From assembly GCA_023428905.1 (NCBI GenBank), contig JAEYWP010000021.1, positions 49,826 through 113,825 of the forward strand: DNA of 64,000 bases, in the 5' to 3' direction. Position numbers and translations under genes: made by a program. Of the stretch, positions 18,202-27,258 are shown one piece after another. Source of the DNA: Verrucomicrobiota bacterium (GTDB lineage Bacteria > Verrucomicrobiota > Verrucomicrobiia > Opitutales > Opitutaceae). The stretch's first letter is position 1, and every line of letters begins with the position of its first letter. The notes below the pieces were generated by a model. That model made no database searches, was not told the DNA's origin, and saw nothing but the letters and a program-made list of their open reading frames with translations.

Positions 18202-19706
18202 GGCGTGCCTCCCTTCAGGGCCGCCTGCATCAGCGGCGACTCGAGGCTCGGCAGGATCCAGTTGAGGAGAAGGTCAGGCTTGAGGCCGATCAGCACGGTG
18301 GTGGCGAGAAGCAGGAGGGCGCCCGCCTTCTCCGGGAGGGAAATGGGGGCGTAGCCGTGTTCGCCTGCGGGCAGAGGCGCGTGCGCTGAAACATCGGTGC
18401 GTCCGAAGAAGGCCACGTGGACGGCGCGCAGGGTGAAGGCGGCGGCGACCAGGATCCCCACGGCGGCGAAGGCGGCCCACCAGGGGGAGACCTGCCAGGT
18501 GCCGACGAGGATGGTGAGTTCGGCGGGAAAGCCGCTGAAGCCCGGCATGCCCATGGAGGCGAGCCCGGCGAGGACGAAGACCACGGCGGCAAAGGGCAGC
18601 AGCCGGTGCAGGGGCAGGGCGCGCAGGTCGGCAAGCTGGCGTGTGTGGGTGCGTTCATACACCATCCGGCCCACCACGGCGAAGAGCAGTCCGGCGATCA
18701 CACCGTGGGAAAACATCTGCAGCACCGCGCCCCCGACTGCCTTCGGGCTGGCGGCGGCGAGCCCCAGCATGACGAAGCCCATGTGGCTGACGCTGGAGTA
18801 GCCTATGACGAACTTGAAGTCCTCCTGCACGAGCGCGACAAACCCGGCGTAGAGAATGCCGATGATTGCGAGCGCGGCGATGACGGGCTGCCAGAACTCG
18901 AGGCCCACGGGAAGGAGGGGCATCGCCACCCGCAGGCAGCCATAGGCGCCAAGTTTCATCACCACGCCGGCGAGCAGCATCGAGGCGGCGGTCGGCGCCG
19001 CCACGTGGCCGGTGGGCGCCCAGGTGTGAAAAGGAAAGAGGCCGGCAAGGACGGCGAAGCCAAAGAAGATCAGGGCAAAAAGACCGATCTGCTGGCCCCG
19101 GGTGACGTCGGCCGCCGCGGCGGCGAGGTCGGCGAGGGCGAAACTGGTGCCACCGCCGAGGGCGAACAGCCAGACCAGCCCGGCGAGGACCAGGGCGCTG
19201 CCGGCGAAGGAGTAGAGCACCAGCTTCATCGCGCCGTACTCGCGATTGCCGGAGCCCCAGTTGGCGATCAGGAAATATTTCGGGACGATCGCGATCTCGT
19301 AGAAAACAAAGAAAAGAAAGGCGTCCGCACTGAGAAACACCCCGAACACGCCGCCGATGAGGGTGAGATAGAACGCAAAAAATTCACCCACCCGGTGCTC
19401 GATGTTCCAGGAGAAAAGAATGCCCGCGGTCGCGGCCAGCCCGGTGAGGACCAGCAGGGTGAGGCTGATGCCGTCGGCCGACAAAGTGTAGCGCGCGCCG
19501 ATCTGCGGTATCCACGGCAGGTCTACAAGGGAAACGGCGGTGGCGGCCGGCGCGAATTGACATGCGGCGACCAACGTCACCACCAGGGTCGAGGCGGCGG
19601 TGAGCAGGGCGGTCCAGCGCGCGGCGGCGGCGGAACGCGAGCCCGCCAGCAGCGCCGCCAGCGCTCCGGCGAAGGAGAGATAGATGGTCCAGGGCAGCAG
19701 GCTCAT
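18198..19706 (-). CDS. nuoM: Second NuoM-type antiporter subunit (NuoM')
   Basis: The product is 502 aa with about 14 helices and NuoM features: FYEIAIVPKYFLIANWGS with the TM5 glutamate, PFHTWAPTGH, VMKLGAYG and the TM12 glutamate in GFPAELTIL. Where canonical NuoM has the TM7 lysine (FAVKVP-type), this copy reads FAVLAGLFPFHTW, so that charged residue is missing. It lies between a canonical nuoM and nuoN, with 4-bp overlaps on both sides. It probably adds a membrane-arm module, but its pumping ability is uncertain because of the lost lysine. Confidence 0.88.
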   Translation of the reverse strand: MSLLPWTIYLSFAGALAALLAGSRSAAAARWTALLTAASTLVVTLVAACQFAPAATAVSLVDLPWIPQIGARYTLSADGISLTLLVLTGLAATAGILFSWNIEHRVGEFFAFYLTLIGGVFGVFLSADAFLFFVFYEIAIVPKYFLIANWGSGNREYGAMKLVLYSFAGSALVLAGLVWLFALGGGTSFALADLAAAAADVTRGQQIGLFALIFFGFAVLAGLFPFHTWAPTGHVAAPTAASMLLAGVVMKLGAYGCLRVAMPLLPVGLEFWQPVIAALAIIGILYAGFVALVQEDFKFVIGYSSVSHMGFVMLGLAAASPKAVGGAVLQMFSHGVIAGLLFAVVGRMVYERTHTRQLADLRALPLHRLLPFAAVVFVLAGLASMGMPGFSGFPAELTILVGTWQVSPWWAAFAAVGILVAAAFTLRAVHVAFFGRTDVSAHAPLPAGEHGYAPISLPEKAGALLLLATTVLIGLKPDLLLNWILPSLESPLMQAALKGGTP

Positions 19707-21235
19707 GGCAGGACGAGGGCGGCGGCCCAGGCGGTGACGAGCGGGTTGAAGAGCCCGATCAGGAGTTGGGGGAGCAGGCCGAAAAGAAGCATCAGCGCGG
19801 CGAGGGGGGCGAGGAGGGCCAGTTCAGCGCCGCTCACATCCGCGAAAGCACCGGTGGCCGCCCCGCCCCGGGGGCCGTGGAACACCCGCTGCCAGAAGGT
19901 GAGGAGGAAAAGGGCGGTCGCCAGCAGGCCGAGGCACGACACGGCGGCAGCCGCGGGAGCGAGTCCCCAGACGCCGCGGAAAATGAGGAACTCACCGACA
20001 AACCCGTTCAACCCCGGCAGGCCCAGGGAGGAGAAGAGGGCAAAACCGGAAAGCCCGGCAAAGACCGGGGCGGCGGTGCGGACGCCGCCGAAATCATCGA
20101 GGCCGCGGCGTCCCCCGGAGCGGGCTTCCAGCACCCCGATGCAGAAGAAAAGAGCCGCGGCGGAGAGACCGTGGTTGAACATCTGCAGGAGCGCGCCACC
20201 CAGGGCGGCGGTAGTCGCGGCGGGATTCGACCCCCCGGCGGAGGCCACCGCAAAGAGGGCGAGCAGGCAGTAGCTCAGGTGGTTGATCGACGAATACGCG
20301 ACCATCCGCTTCAGGTCCTTCTGCTGGAGCGCCGCATACGCCCCGAAGACCACGCCGCCCACCGCGAGCCAGAGCAGCGGCTGCGCCGCGGCCTGCAGCT
20401 GGGCCGGGAAGAGGGGCCAGAGGATACGGAGAAACCCGTAGACTCCCATCTTCGACATCACCCCGGTGAGGAACATCGAGGTGCCGGTCGGGGCCTCGGC
20501 ATACGCGGCCGGCAGCCAGGTGTGGAAGGGGAAAAGCGGGACCTTGACGGCGAGGCCGAGCAGGACGCCGACAAAAACCGCGGTGGGCCAGAAGCCGGCG
20601 AGGGTCGCTAGCCTGGCGGGAAGTTCACCGCTGCGTGCCAGCGCTGCCAGGGCGGGGAGGTCGAGCGTACCGGTGGCGGCGTAGAGCGCAGCAAAACCCA
20701 TCAGCATGAAGGCGCTGCCGGAGATCGTATAGACGACAAACTGGTAAGCCGCGCGGGTCGCCTGCGGACCGCCCCAGAGCTTGATGAGGAAAAACGCGGG
20801 AACCAGGCTCAGCTCCCAGAAGAGGAACCAGGGGAAAAAATCGAGGGCGAGAAAAACGCCCAGCGCGCTGCCCTGAAGGAGGAGAAAGAGAATCCCGTGG
20901 AGGCGGGCGTCGCGGTCATCGCGCCAGGAGGCGGCCAGCGAGGCGGGGGCCACCAGTCCGGTCAGGAGCACCAGCAGCAGGCTCATGCCATCGAGGCCGA
21001 GGTGGTAGTGGACATTCAACGACGAGATCCACGATGCCTTTTCCACCAGCTGGTAGCCGGTCAGCGCAGGGTCGAAGCGCAGTACGAGCAATCCTCCCAC
21101 CAGCAGGGTGGAGGCGCTGAAGGCCAGGGCGAGGCCGCGCGCGGCGCGGACGCCAAGCCCGGGCAGGACGGCCAGCAGGGCGGCGCCGAGCCAGGGCAAA
21201 AAGAGGAGCAGCGTCAGCCAGGGCAGGGTGTTCAT
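19703..21235 (-). CDS. nuoM: NADH-quinone oxidoreductase subunit M
   Basis: The product is 510 aa with about 14 helices. It keeps the antiporter-type residues: the glutamate in FWELSLVPAFFLIKLWGG, the TM7 lysine in LAVKVPLFPFHTWLPAAY, the second lysine in VMSKMGVYGFLR, and the TM12 glutamate in GFVGEFLIF. This copy is therefore the likelier functional equivalent of canonical NuoM. It overlaps nuoL and nuoM' by 4 bp each. Confidence 0.93.
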   Translation of the reverse strand: MNTLPWLTLLLFLPWLGAALLAVLPGLGVRAARGLALAFSASTLLVGGLLVLRFDPALTGYQLVEKASWISSLNVHYHLGLDGMSLLLVLLTGLVAPASLAASWRDDRDARLHGILFLLLQGSALGVFLALDFFPWFLFWELSLVPAFFLIKLWGGPQATRAAYQFVVYTISGSAFMLMGFAALYAATGTLDLPALAALARSGELPARLATLAGFWPTAVFVGVLLGLAVKVPLFPFHTWLPAAYAEAPTGTSMFLTGVMSKMGVYGFLRILWPLFPAQLQAAAQPLLWLAVGGVVFGAYAALQQKDLKRMVAYSSINHLSYCLLALFAVASAGGSNPAATTAALGGALLQMFNHGLSAAALFFCIGVLEARSGGRRGLDDFGGVRTAAPVFAGLSGFALFSSLGLPGLNGFVGEFLIFRGVWGLAPAAAAVSCLGLLATALFLLTFWQRVFHGPRGGAATGAFADVSGAELALLAPLAALMLLFGLLPQLLIGLFNPLVTAWAAALVLP

Positions 21236-23256
21236 CGCACACCTCCCGCCGAAAGAACCAGGAGAAGAATCACAAAACCGATCGCGATCGCACGGAGGTA
21301 GCCGTGGACGTCGCCGTTCTGCCGGCGTGAATACGCGCGGCCCGCCCGGCGAACCCCTGCGCTGCCTGCATCGAAGCCACCGTTCAGGCCGTCCTCGTCA
21401 CCCTGGCGCGAGACCAGGCCGGCAAAAAGTCCGAAGCCGCCGAGGAAGGAAACGATGCCGCCCCAGACAAAACGATCCAGGCCATCGGCCAGAGCGGCGC
21501 CGGCGCGATTGAGCCTGCCAGCGGTGGCAGCGTAGAGCTCGTCAAAATACAGGCGTGCCCCGAGCGCGCGGATCACACCGGGCACACGCGCGTCCAGGGG
21601 GTCGCGGCTCGAGGCCGAGGACCGCAGGCGCCGGCCGTAGAGAGCCCAGCCCGCGCCGATGCCCGTGGCGACGAGAAGGATCGACAGGACCATCAGCCCG
21701 GCGCCTTCGAAGAGGCCGTGGGGATGCACGGGTTCTCCGGTCAGCATCGACTGCAGCCAGGGCCAGGCCGGCGTACCGAGAAAACCCACGCCGATGGAGC
21801 AGATCGCCAGCAGCACGAGCGGGACGGTCATCACCGCCGGACTTTCGTGGGCGTGTTCGGCGGCCGCGCTCCGGGGCTTGCCGAAAAATGCCTCAGCGAC
21901 GAGGCGCGTCATGTAGAATGCAGTCAGCACCACCGCGACCAATGCCACGACCAGCGGGAGCTGGGAGACGGGCCAGGCGTGGGCGGCGTGGAGAATCGCC
22001 TCCTTGCTCCAGAAGCCGGAAAAAAGGAAGGGCACACCGGCGAGCGCCATCATTCCGATGGCGAACGTCGCAAAGGTGGTGCGCATCTTGGGGCCGAGCC
22101 CGCCGAGGTGGCGGATGTCCTGCTCGTGGTGCGCGGCGTGGATCACCGAGCCAGCACCGAGAAAGAGCAGGGCCTTGAAGAAGGCGTGGGTCAGGAGGTG
22201 GAAAATGGCTGCGACCCAGGAGCCGACGCCCAGGGCCAGCATCATGTAGCCCAGCTGGGAGACGGTGGAGAAGGCGAGGACCCGCTTGATGTCGTTCTGC
22301 GCCACCGCGATCACGGCGCCGAGCAAGGCGGTGATCGCACCGATCAAAGCGACGACGGTGAGGGCGTGCACCGGCGCGTCGGCCAGTGCCTGGTCTGCGC
22401 TCATCAGCGGGAAGACCCGGGCGATGAGGAAAACGCCGGCGGCCACCATCGTGGCGGCGTGGATCAAAGCGCTGACCGGCGTCGGGCCCTCCATCGCGTC
22501 CGGCAGCCAGACGTGGAGCGGAAACTGGCCTGACTTGCCGATTGCCCCGCAGAAAAGCAGGAGCCCGATTGCGGTGGAGGCGGCCAGCCCGCCCGCCACC
22601 ACGGTGGACGAAAGGGACGCGAGCGCGGCGGGTTCGAGCACCCCCTGGCCGCCATCGTAGAACAGGAGCGTGCCGGTGGCGTCCTGAAGCCAGAGCAGGC
22701 CCAGGAGCAGCCCGAGGTCGCCGATGCGCGTGGTGATGAACGCCTTCTTCGCGGCCGCGGCGGCCTCCGGCTTGTGAAACCAGAATCCAATCAGCAGATA
22801 CGAGGCGAGGCCGACCAGTTCCCAGCTGATGAACAGCAGGAGGAGGCTGTTGGCCACGAGGATGCCCAGCATCGCCCCGGCGAAGAGGCTGAGGAAGCAG
22901 AAGAAGCGGGTGACGTTCGCGTCCTCCTTCATGTAGCCGAAGCTGAAGACAAAGATCAGCGTGCCGACGAAGGTGACCATCACGCACATGAAGGCGGTGA
23001 GCGGGTCGAGCAGCCACCCGAGGCGCAGCGGGCTGGTGCCCAGGTCGAACCAGGCGAAGTTGGCGGCGAGATGGGCGGACGGTTCGCGCAGGGCGGTGAC
23101 CAGGGCGAGGCAGGAGAGGACGAAGGCGCCCAGCATCGCGGTGATGGCCGCGGTGGAGGCGAGCATGCGGCCCCCGCGCGGCGTGAGCGCCCCGATCGCC
23201 GCGGCGACCAGGGGCAGCGCGGGAATCAGCCAGAGATGCTGCGCGTCGAGATTCAT
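21232..23256 (-). CDS. nuoL: NADH-quinone oxidoreductase subunit L
   Basis: The product is 674 aa, somewhat longer than the usual 610-650. The antiporter core includes SWELVGLASYLLIGFW (TM5 glutamate) and GKSGQFPLHVWLPDAMEGPTPVSALIHAATMV. A long C-terminal region includes the lateral helix and a final membrane segment. NuoL is the distal proton-pumping subunit whose lateral helix runs along the membrane arm. Extra NuoL length matters here because an additional NuoM would need a longer lateral helix. It lies 28 bp after nuoK. Confidence 0.95.
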   Translation of the reverse strand: MNLDAQHLWLIPALPLVAAAIGALTPRGGRMLASTAAITAMLGAFVLSCLALVTALREPSAHLAANFAWFDLGTSPLRLGWLLDPLTAFMCVMVTFVGTLIFVFSFGYMKEDANVTRFFCFLSLFAGAMLGILVANSLLLLFISWELVGLASYLLIGFWFHKPEAAAAAKKAFITTRIGDLGLLLGLLWLQDATGTLLFYDGGQGVLEPAALASLSSTVVAGGLAASTAIGLLLFCGAIGKSGQFPLHVWLPDAMEGPTPVSALIHAATMVAAGVFLIARVFPLMSADQALADAPVHALTVVALIGAITALLGAVIAVAQNDIKRVLAFSTVSQLGYMMLALGVGSWVAAIFHLLTHAFFKALLFLGAGSVIHAAHHEQDIRHLGGLGPKMRTTFATFAIGMMALAGVPFLFSGFWSKEAILHAAHAWPVSQLPLVVALVAVVLTAFYMTRLVAEAFFGKPRSAAAEHAHESPAVMTVPLVLLAICSIGVGFLGTPAWPWLQSMLTGEPVHPHGLFEGAGLMVLSILLVATGIGAGWALYGRRLRSSASSRDPLDARVPGVIRALGARLYFDELYAATAGRLNRAGAALADGLDRFVWGGIVSFLGGFGLFAGLVSRQGDEDGLNGGFDAGSAGVRRAGRAYSRRQNGDVHGYLRAIAIGFVILLLVLSAGGVR

Positions 23257-23284
23257 GCGGGGACAGAGGTGGGCAGGGGAGCGA

Positions 23285-23599
23285 TCACCCTTTCAGGCGG
23301 TTCGCCTCCTCGAGACGGATAGATTTCTGGTGGCGGTAGACCGCGATCACCAGGGCCAGGCCAACCGCGGCCTCGGCGGCGGCGATGGCGATGGAGAAAA
23401 GGACGAAGAGAAGGCCGGTGGCGCTGCCGGAAGGGGCGGAACCGAACTTCCAGAAGGCTATAAAATTGAGGTTGGCGGCATTGAGCATCAGCTCGACCCC
23501 GAGCAGCACGAGGATGGCGTTGCTCCGTGAGAGCGCGCCCGCCAGACCGGCGCAGAACAACAGGGACGACAGGACCAGGCAGAGCTGCAGCGGCGTCAT
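23285..23599 (-). CDS. nuoK: NADH-quinone oxidoreductase subunit K
   Basis: The product is 104 aa with three helices. The conserved membrane glutamates lie in GVELMLNAANLNF and in the AIAAAEAAVGLALVIAVYR segment. The length is normal for the family. The ATG at 23599 overlaps the nuoJ stop by 4 bp. Longer in-frame extension upstream is overlap with nuoJ. Confidence 0.95.
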   Translation of the reverse strand: MTPLQLCLVLSSLLFCAGLAGALSRSNAILVLLGVELMLNAANLNFIAFWKFGSAPSGSATGLLFVLFSIAIAAAEAAVGLALVIAVYRHQKSIRLEEANRLKG

Positions 23600-24102
23600 G
23601 GCGCGTCTCCCTTGTGTGTATCCGACGAAGCGATCACGACGGCGCCGACCAGGGCGACGGTGAGGACGACCCCGGCGAGGAGCAGGGCGATGGCATGCGG
23701 CCCGGCGAGCAGCAAACCGATGTCCCGCACGCTGACGGCAGAGGCGGCGGGCTGGCCGGCGGGCAGAGGCGAGCCAAGGACTGCGCTGACGAGCAGGGCG
23801 GCGACGGCTCCGGCCACCAGCACCGCGGACACGGCGCGGGTGCGGGACTCGGGCGCGAGCACATGGTCGCCCTCGCTCCGGCGGGTCAGGAGGACGGCGA
23901 AAAGCACGACCATCGAGACGGCCCCCACGTACACCAGCACCTGGGCGAAGGCGACGAACTCGGCTCCGGCCCAAAGGTAGAAGAACGCGATGCCCAGCCA
24001 GCTGCCGATCAGCAGCAGCGCACTGTGGACCAGGTTTCGACGGGTCAGGGCCGCGACCGCCGCGACCAGGATGAGCAGGGCGATGAGGACGAGGGCGATC
24101 AT
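23596..24102 (-). CDS. nuoJ: NADH-quinone oxidoreductase subunit J
   Basis: The product is 168 aa with five helices. It carries the NuoJ pattern FYLWAGAEFVAFAQVLVYVG with the TM3 region that couples quinone chemistry to the membrane arm. It overlaps nuoK by 4 bp and lies 90 bp after nuoH, the largest gap within the operon. I see no gene in that gap. Confidence 0.95.
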   Translation of the reverse strand: MIALVLIALLILVAAVAALTRRNLVHSALLLIGSWLGIAFFYLWAGAEFVAFAQVLVYVGAVSMVVLFAVLLTRRSEGDHVLAPESRTRAVSAVLVAGAVAALLVSAVLGSPLPAGQPAASAVSVRDIGLLLAGPHAIALLLAGVVLTVALVGAVVIASSDTHKGDAP

Positions 24103-24192
24103 GGCGTGGCGGTGCCGCCGCGGCGGGTGGGGGCGGGGACGGTGCGCCGGCGGCCGGCGGTATCCACAAGGCGGATCATCGGCGGGCGGTTC

Positions 24193-25386
24193 CTAGACAT
24201 AACGGTAGGTGCGCGGCCCGAGACCGGCGCTCATGCGGCGGCCGATCAGGACAAAGGGAAGGACGACCAGGATGACGCCGACCGCCCAGCGCACCACCTG
24301 GAGAGGGAGGCTCCAGCCGGAGCTGAGTTCCCAGAAGGCGACGTTGGCGAGGTTCACCAGCGCGAGCGGGACGAGGAATTTCCAGGCCAGGCGCATCAAC
24401 TGGTCGATGCGCAGGCGGAGCAACGTGGCGCGGACCCACATCAGGCAGAAGATCACCGCCAGGAGCTTGGCCATAAACCAGACGTAGGACGGGACAATCT
24501 CGAGGAAGGGAAGGGGGGCCTGCCAGCCGCCGAGGAAGAGGGTGACGCCGAGGCCGCAGAGGGCGCACATCCCGAAATACTCGGCCATGAAAAAGAGCGC
24601 GTATTTGAAGCCGGAATACTCGGTGAGGTGGCCGGCGATCAGTTCGCTTTCGGCCTCGGGCGAGTCAAACGGGCTGCGGTTGGTCTCGGCCACCGCGGCG
24701 ATCATGAAGATGAAGAAACCGGCGGCGCCCCAGGGGGTGAAGACGTTCCACTGGGGGAGGAAGCCGAAGGCCCAGCCGCCCTGGGCGAGGACGATCTGCT
24801 GGGTGGAGAGGGTGCCGGCGACCATCACGACCGGGACGAGGGAAAGCAGGAGGGGCAGCTCGTAGCTGATCAGCTGCGCCAGGGCCCGCATCGCGGCGAG
24901 GAGGGCGTATTTGTTTCGGCTGGACCATCCTGCCATGAAGATGGCGAGTTCGGTGGCGCCGCTGGCGGCGAAGAAATAGAGGACGGCGGCGTCGAGTTGG
25001 ACCGGAAGCAGGTTCCGGCCGAAGGGAAGGACGGCAAAGGAGAGAAGGGCGAAGGCAACGACGACCACCGGCGCCAGGAAGTGGAGCAGATAGTCCGCGG
25101 CGCGCGGGACCACGTCCTCCTTGGTGAGCATCTTCACCCCGTCGGCAAACGGCTGGAACATGCCGAACGGGCCGGTGCGATTGGGGCCGGGGCGGTTCTG
25201 GAAGCGGCCGAGCAGCTTGCGTTCAGCCAGCGTCAGGTAGGCAAACAGCAGGCCGAAGACCGCGAGGATGGCGACGATGGTGACCAAACTCGACACGAGC
25301 CATTGCAGGGGAGCCGGGAAGAAGCCCACGAGGGCGTCGCGTGCCAGCAACGGGAGCCGCTCGAGCAGCGGTTCGGCGGGGTTCAT
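24193..25386 (-). CDS. nuoH: NADH-quinone oxidoreductase subunit H
   Basis: The product is 397 aa with about eight helices. It carries ERKLLGRFQNRPGPNRTGPFG (the quinone-site loop) and SPFDSPEAESELIAGHLTEYSG. NuoH forms the quinone entry site between the peripheral and membrane arms. It overlaps nuoI by 4 bp. Confidence 0.96.
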   Translation of the reverse strand: MNPAEPLLERLPLLARDALVGFFPAPLQWLVSSLVTIVAILAVFGLLFAYLTLAERKLLGRFQNRPGPNRTGPFGMFQPFADGVKMLTKEDVVPRAADYLLHFLAPVVVVAFALLSFAVLPFGRNLLPVQLDAAVLYFFAASGATELAIFMAGWSSRNKYALLAAMRALAQLISYELPLLLSLVPVVMVAGTLSTQQIVLAQGGWAFGFLPQWNVFTPWGAAGFFIFMIAAVAETNRSPFDSPEAESELIAGHLTEYSGFKYALFFMAEYFGMCALCGLGVTLFLGGWQAPLPFLEIVPSYVWFMAKLLAVIFCLMWVRATLLRLRIDQLMRLAWKFLVPLALVNLANVAFWELSSGWSLPLQVVRWAVGVILVVLPFVLIGRRMSAGLGPRTYRYV

Positions 25387-26090
25387 GCGACGGCTTCAGG
25401 AGCTTGGGGCGCGGCAGCCACGGGCGCTGCAGGCGGCGTTGAGGGGGCGGGGGCGGCGCCGACAGTGGGGGCGGCGGCGGTTTTGCGGGGTGGGGGCACC
25501 CCGCCTGCATCGGAGGAGATGGAGGCCTTGGCGGCGGCGGCGGCCTTCGCTGCCGCCGCGGCTTTGGCTTTTTCGGCGGCGACGCGTTTCTCTTCTTCCA
25601 GGCGCGCATCGACCTCGGCGGCCTCGGTCGGGCGGATCTGGTGGTAATACGTGTTGGAGCGCGCGAGCTGCTCGCGATGCACCAGCAGGCCGCCAAAGCG
25701 GTTCGTCGCGGTGAGCTCGAACACCTTGTCCATCTTGATCGAGTCGAAGGGGCAGACCTCCACGCAGATCTGGCAGCCCATGCAGACGGACAGGTCGATG
25801 TCGAAGATCCTGGGCTTCTTCACCGGCTTACCCTTCTCATCGCGCTCGATCACGATGTAGATGCACTGCGGCGGGCACTCGTTCTCGCACATCTTGCAGG
25901 CGACGCAGCGCAGGCCGTCGATCGGATCCTCGCCGTCGAAAACCAGGAAGGGAAAGGCGCGGTAGTTTTCCGGCAAGGACGCCCGCTGCTCCGGATATTC
26001 GATCGTGGGCAGGCGTTCGGGATCGTGGAAACTCCCGACGAAGTTTTTCGCCGTGACTGCGAGGCCTTTGAGGATGCCGGAGCCGAGCAT
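25383..26090 (-). CDS. nuoI: NADH-quinone oxidoreductase subunit I with Ala/Pro-rich extension
   Basis: The product is 235 aa; the family is usually about 160-180. Two 4Fe-4S motifs, CVACKMCENECP (62-73) and CMGCQICVEVCP (103-114), carry clusters N6a and N6b. Residues after about 155 form a predicted helix (EEEKRVAAEKAKAAAAAKAAA) and then an Ala/Pro-rich tail. Part of the tail, ISSDAGGVPPPR (191-202), is encoded by a copy of a short repeat otherwise found between genes. The core is normal; the tail is probably disordered and tolerated. Confidence 0.94.
   Translation of the reverse strand: MLGSGILKGLAVTAKNFVGSFHDPERLPTIEYPEQRASLPENYRAFPFLVFDGEDPIDGLRCVACKMCENECPPQCIYIVIERDEKGKPVKKPRIFDIDLSVCMGCQICVEVCPFDSIKMDKVFELTATNRFGGLLVHREQLARSNTYYHQIRPTEAAEVDARLEEEKRVAAEKAKAAAAAKAAAAAKASISSDAGGVPPPRKTAAAPTVGAAPAPSTPPAAPVAAAPQAPEAVA
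25485..25520. repeat. Family-2 palindromic repeat inside nuoI
   Basis: The plus strand reads GCGGGGTGGGGGCACCCC followed by GCCTGCATCGGAGG. It matches 62912-62946 closely (GCGGCGTGGGGGGGCACG, then CCGCCTACATCCGG). Here it lies in frame within the nuoI tail and adds residues without breaking the gene. Confidence 0.5.
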
Positions 26091-26094
26091 GGGG

Positions 26095-27258
26095 TTAGCG
26101 GTCCACTTCTCCGAGGACGATGTCGACGCTGCCGAGGATGACGACGGCGTCAGCGACGGTGTGGCCGAGGCACATGTCCTCGAGCACGGTGAGGTTGATG
26201 AAGGAGGGCGGGCGGACCCGGTAGCGGTAGGGATTGGGCGATCCGTCGCTGATTAGGTAAAAGCCGATCTCGCCTTTGGGTCCCTCGATCCGGCCGTAGG
26301 CTTCGCCGGCCTTCGGCCGTAGGCCACGATTCTTGGCCTTGGGGTCGATAATCGGGCCGGCGGGCAGGTCGCGGAAGGCCTGCTGGAGGATTTTGACCGA
26401 CTCGCGCATCTCGAGGACGCGCATCATGTAGCGGTCGTAGGTGTCGCCGTGGGCGCCGATCGGAACGCGGAAATCAAAACGTGAATACACGCTGTAGGCG
26501 TCGACCTTGCGGAGATCGTAACCAACGCCCGAGGCGCGCAGCATCGGGCCGGTGATGCCGGCGTTGACCGCGAGTTCGGCGGAGAGGCGGCCGACGCCCT
26601 GGGTGCGCGCGAGCATGATCTCGTTGCCGGACAGCAGCTGTTCGAACTCGTCGAGGAAGCGCGGGAAGGCGTCGATCAGCGCCTTTGCCTGGGCGAGCCA
26701 CTCGGGGGACGGGTCCACGCGGCAGCCGCCGAAGCGCAGGTAGTTGCACATCATGCGGGCGCCGGTCAGCGCCTCGAAGAGGTCGAGGAACTTCTCGCGT
26801 TCGCGGAAGGCATACAGCAGCGGGGTGAAGGCGGTCCCCAGGTCGTTAAAGAGGAAACCGACCAGGCAGCAGTGGTTCACGATGCGGGTCATCTCACCCA
26901 CGATCACGCGGATGTACTCGGCGCGTTCGGTCACGGGCTGGCCGGCGAGCTTTTCCACCGCCAGGGCGTAGGCCCAGTTGTTCGTCATCGAACACAGGTA
27001 GTCGAGCCGGTCGGTGTACGGCATCGACGCGAGGTAGGACGTGTTTTCGCCCAGCTTCTCGTGGTTCCGGTGCAGGTATCCGAAAACCGGCTTCAGCTTG
27101 ACCACCACTTCGCCGTCGAGGGTTGCCACCATGCGGAAGACACCGTGGGTGGACGGATGGTGGGGGCCCATCGAGACCTCGAGCAGGTCTCCGTGGAAGG
27201 CGTCGTGGACGGCGCGGACGGTCGCACCACCCGGGAGTGTGGGGGCGGTGGTGCTCAT
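26095..27258 (-). CDS. nuoD: NADH-quinone oxidoreductase subunit D
   Basis: The product is 387 aa. It carries MGPHHPSTHGVFR (residues 31-43), where the histidines line the quinone cavity, plus HRNHEK and the C-terminal IVLGEVDR. The start at 27258 overlaps nuoC by 4 bp, and longer upstream extension is nuoC shadow. NuoD with NuoB forms the quinone-reducing site. It is followed 4 bp later by nuoI, without the nuoE-F-G genes usually found between. Confidence 0.95.
   Translation of the reverse strand: MSTTAPTLPGGATVRAVHDAFHGDLLEVSMGPHHPSTHGVFRMVATLDGEVVVKLKPVFGYLHRNHEKLGENTSYLASMPYTDRLDYLCSMTNNWAYALAVEKLAGQPVTERAEYIRVIVGEMTRIVNHCCLVGFLFNDLGTAFTPLLYAFREREKFLDLFEALTGARMMCNYLRFGGCRVDPSPEWLAQAKALIDAFPRFLDEFEQLLSGNEIMLARTQGVGRLSAELAVNAGITGPMLRASGVGYDLRKVDAYSVYSRFDFRVPIGAHGDTYDRYMMRVLEMRESVKILQQAFRDLPAGPIIDPKAKNRGLRPKAGEAYGRIEGPKGEIGFYLISDGSPNPYRYRVRPPSFINLTVLEDMCLGHTVADAVVILGSVDIVLGEVDR

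Noticed and set aside
18417..20273. 618-residue plus-strand frame opposite the two nuoM genes
   Set aside because: It is a shadow frame of hydrophobic genes, with a composition of Gly/Glu/Arg and no signal or fold.
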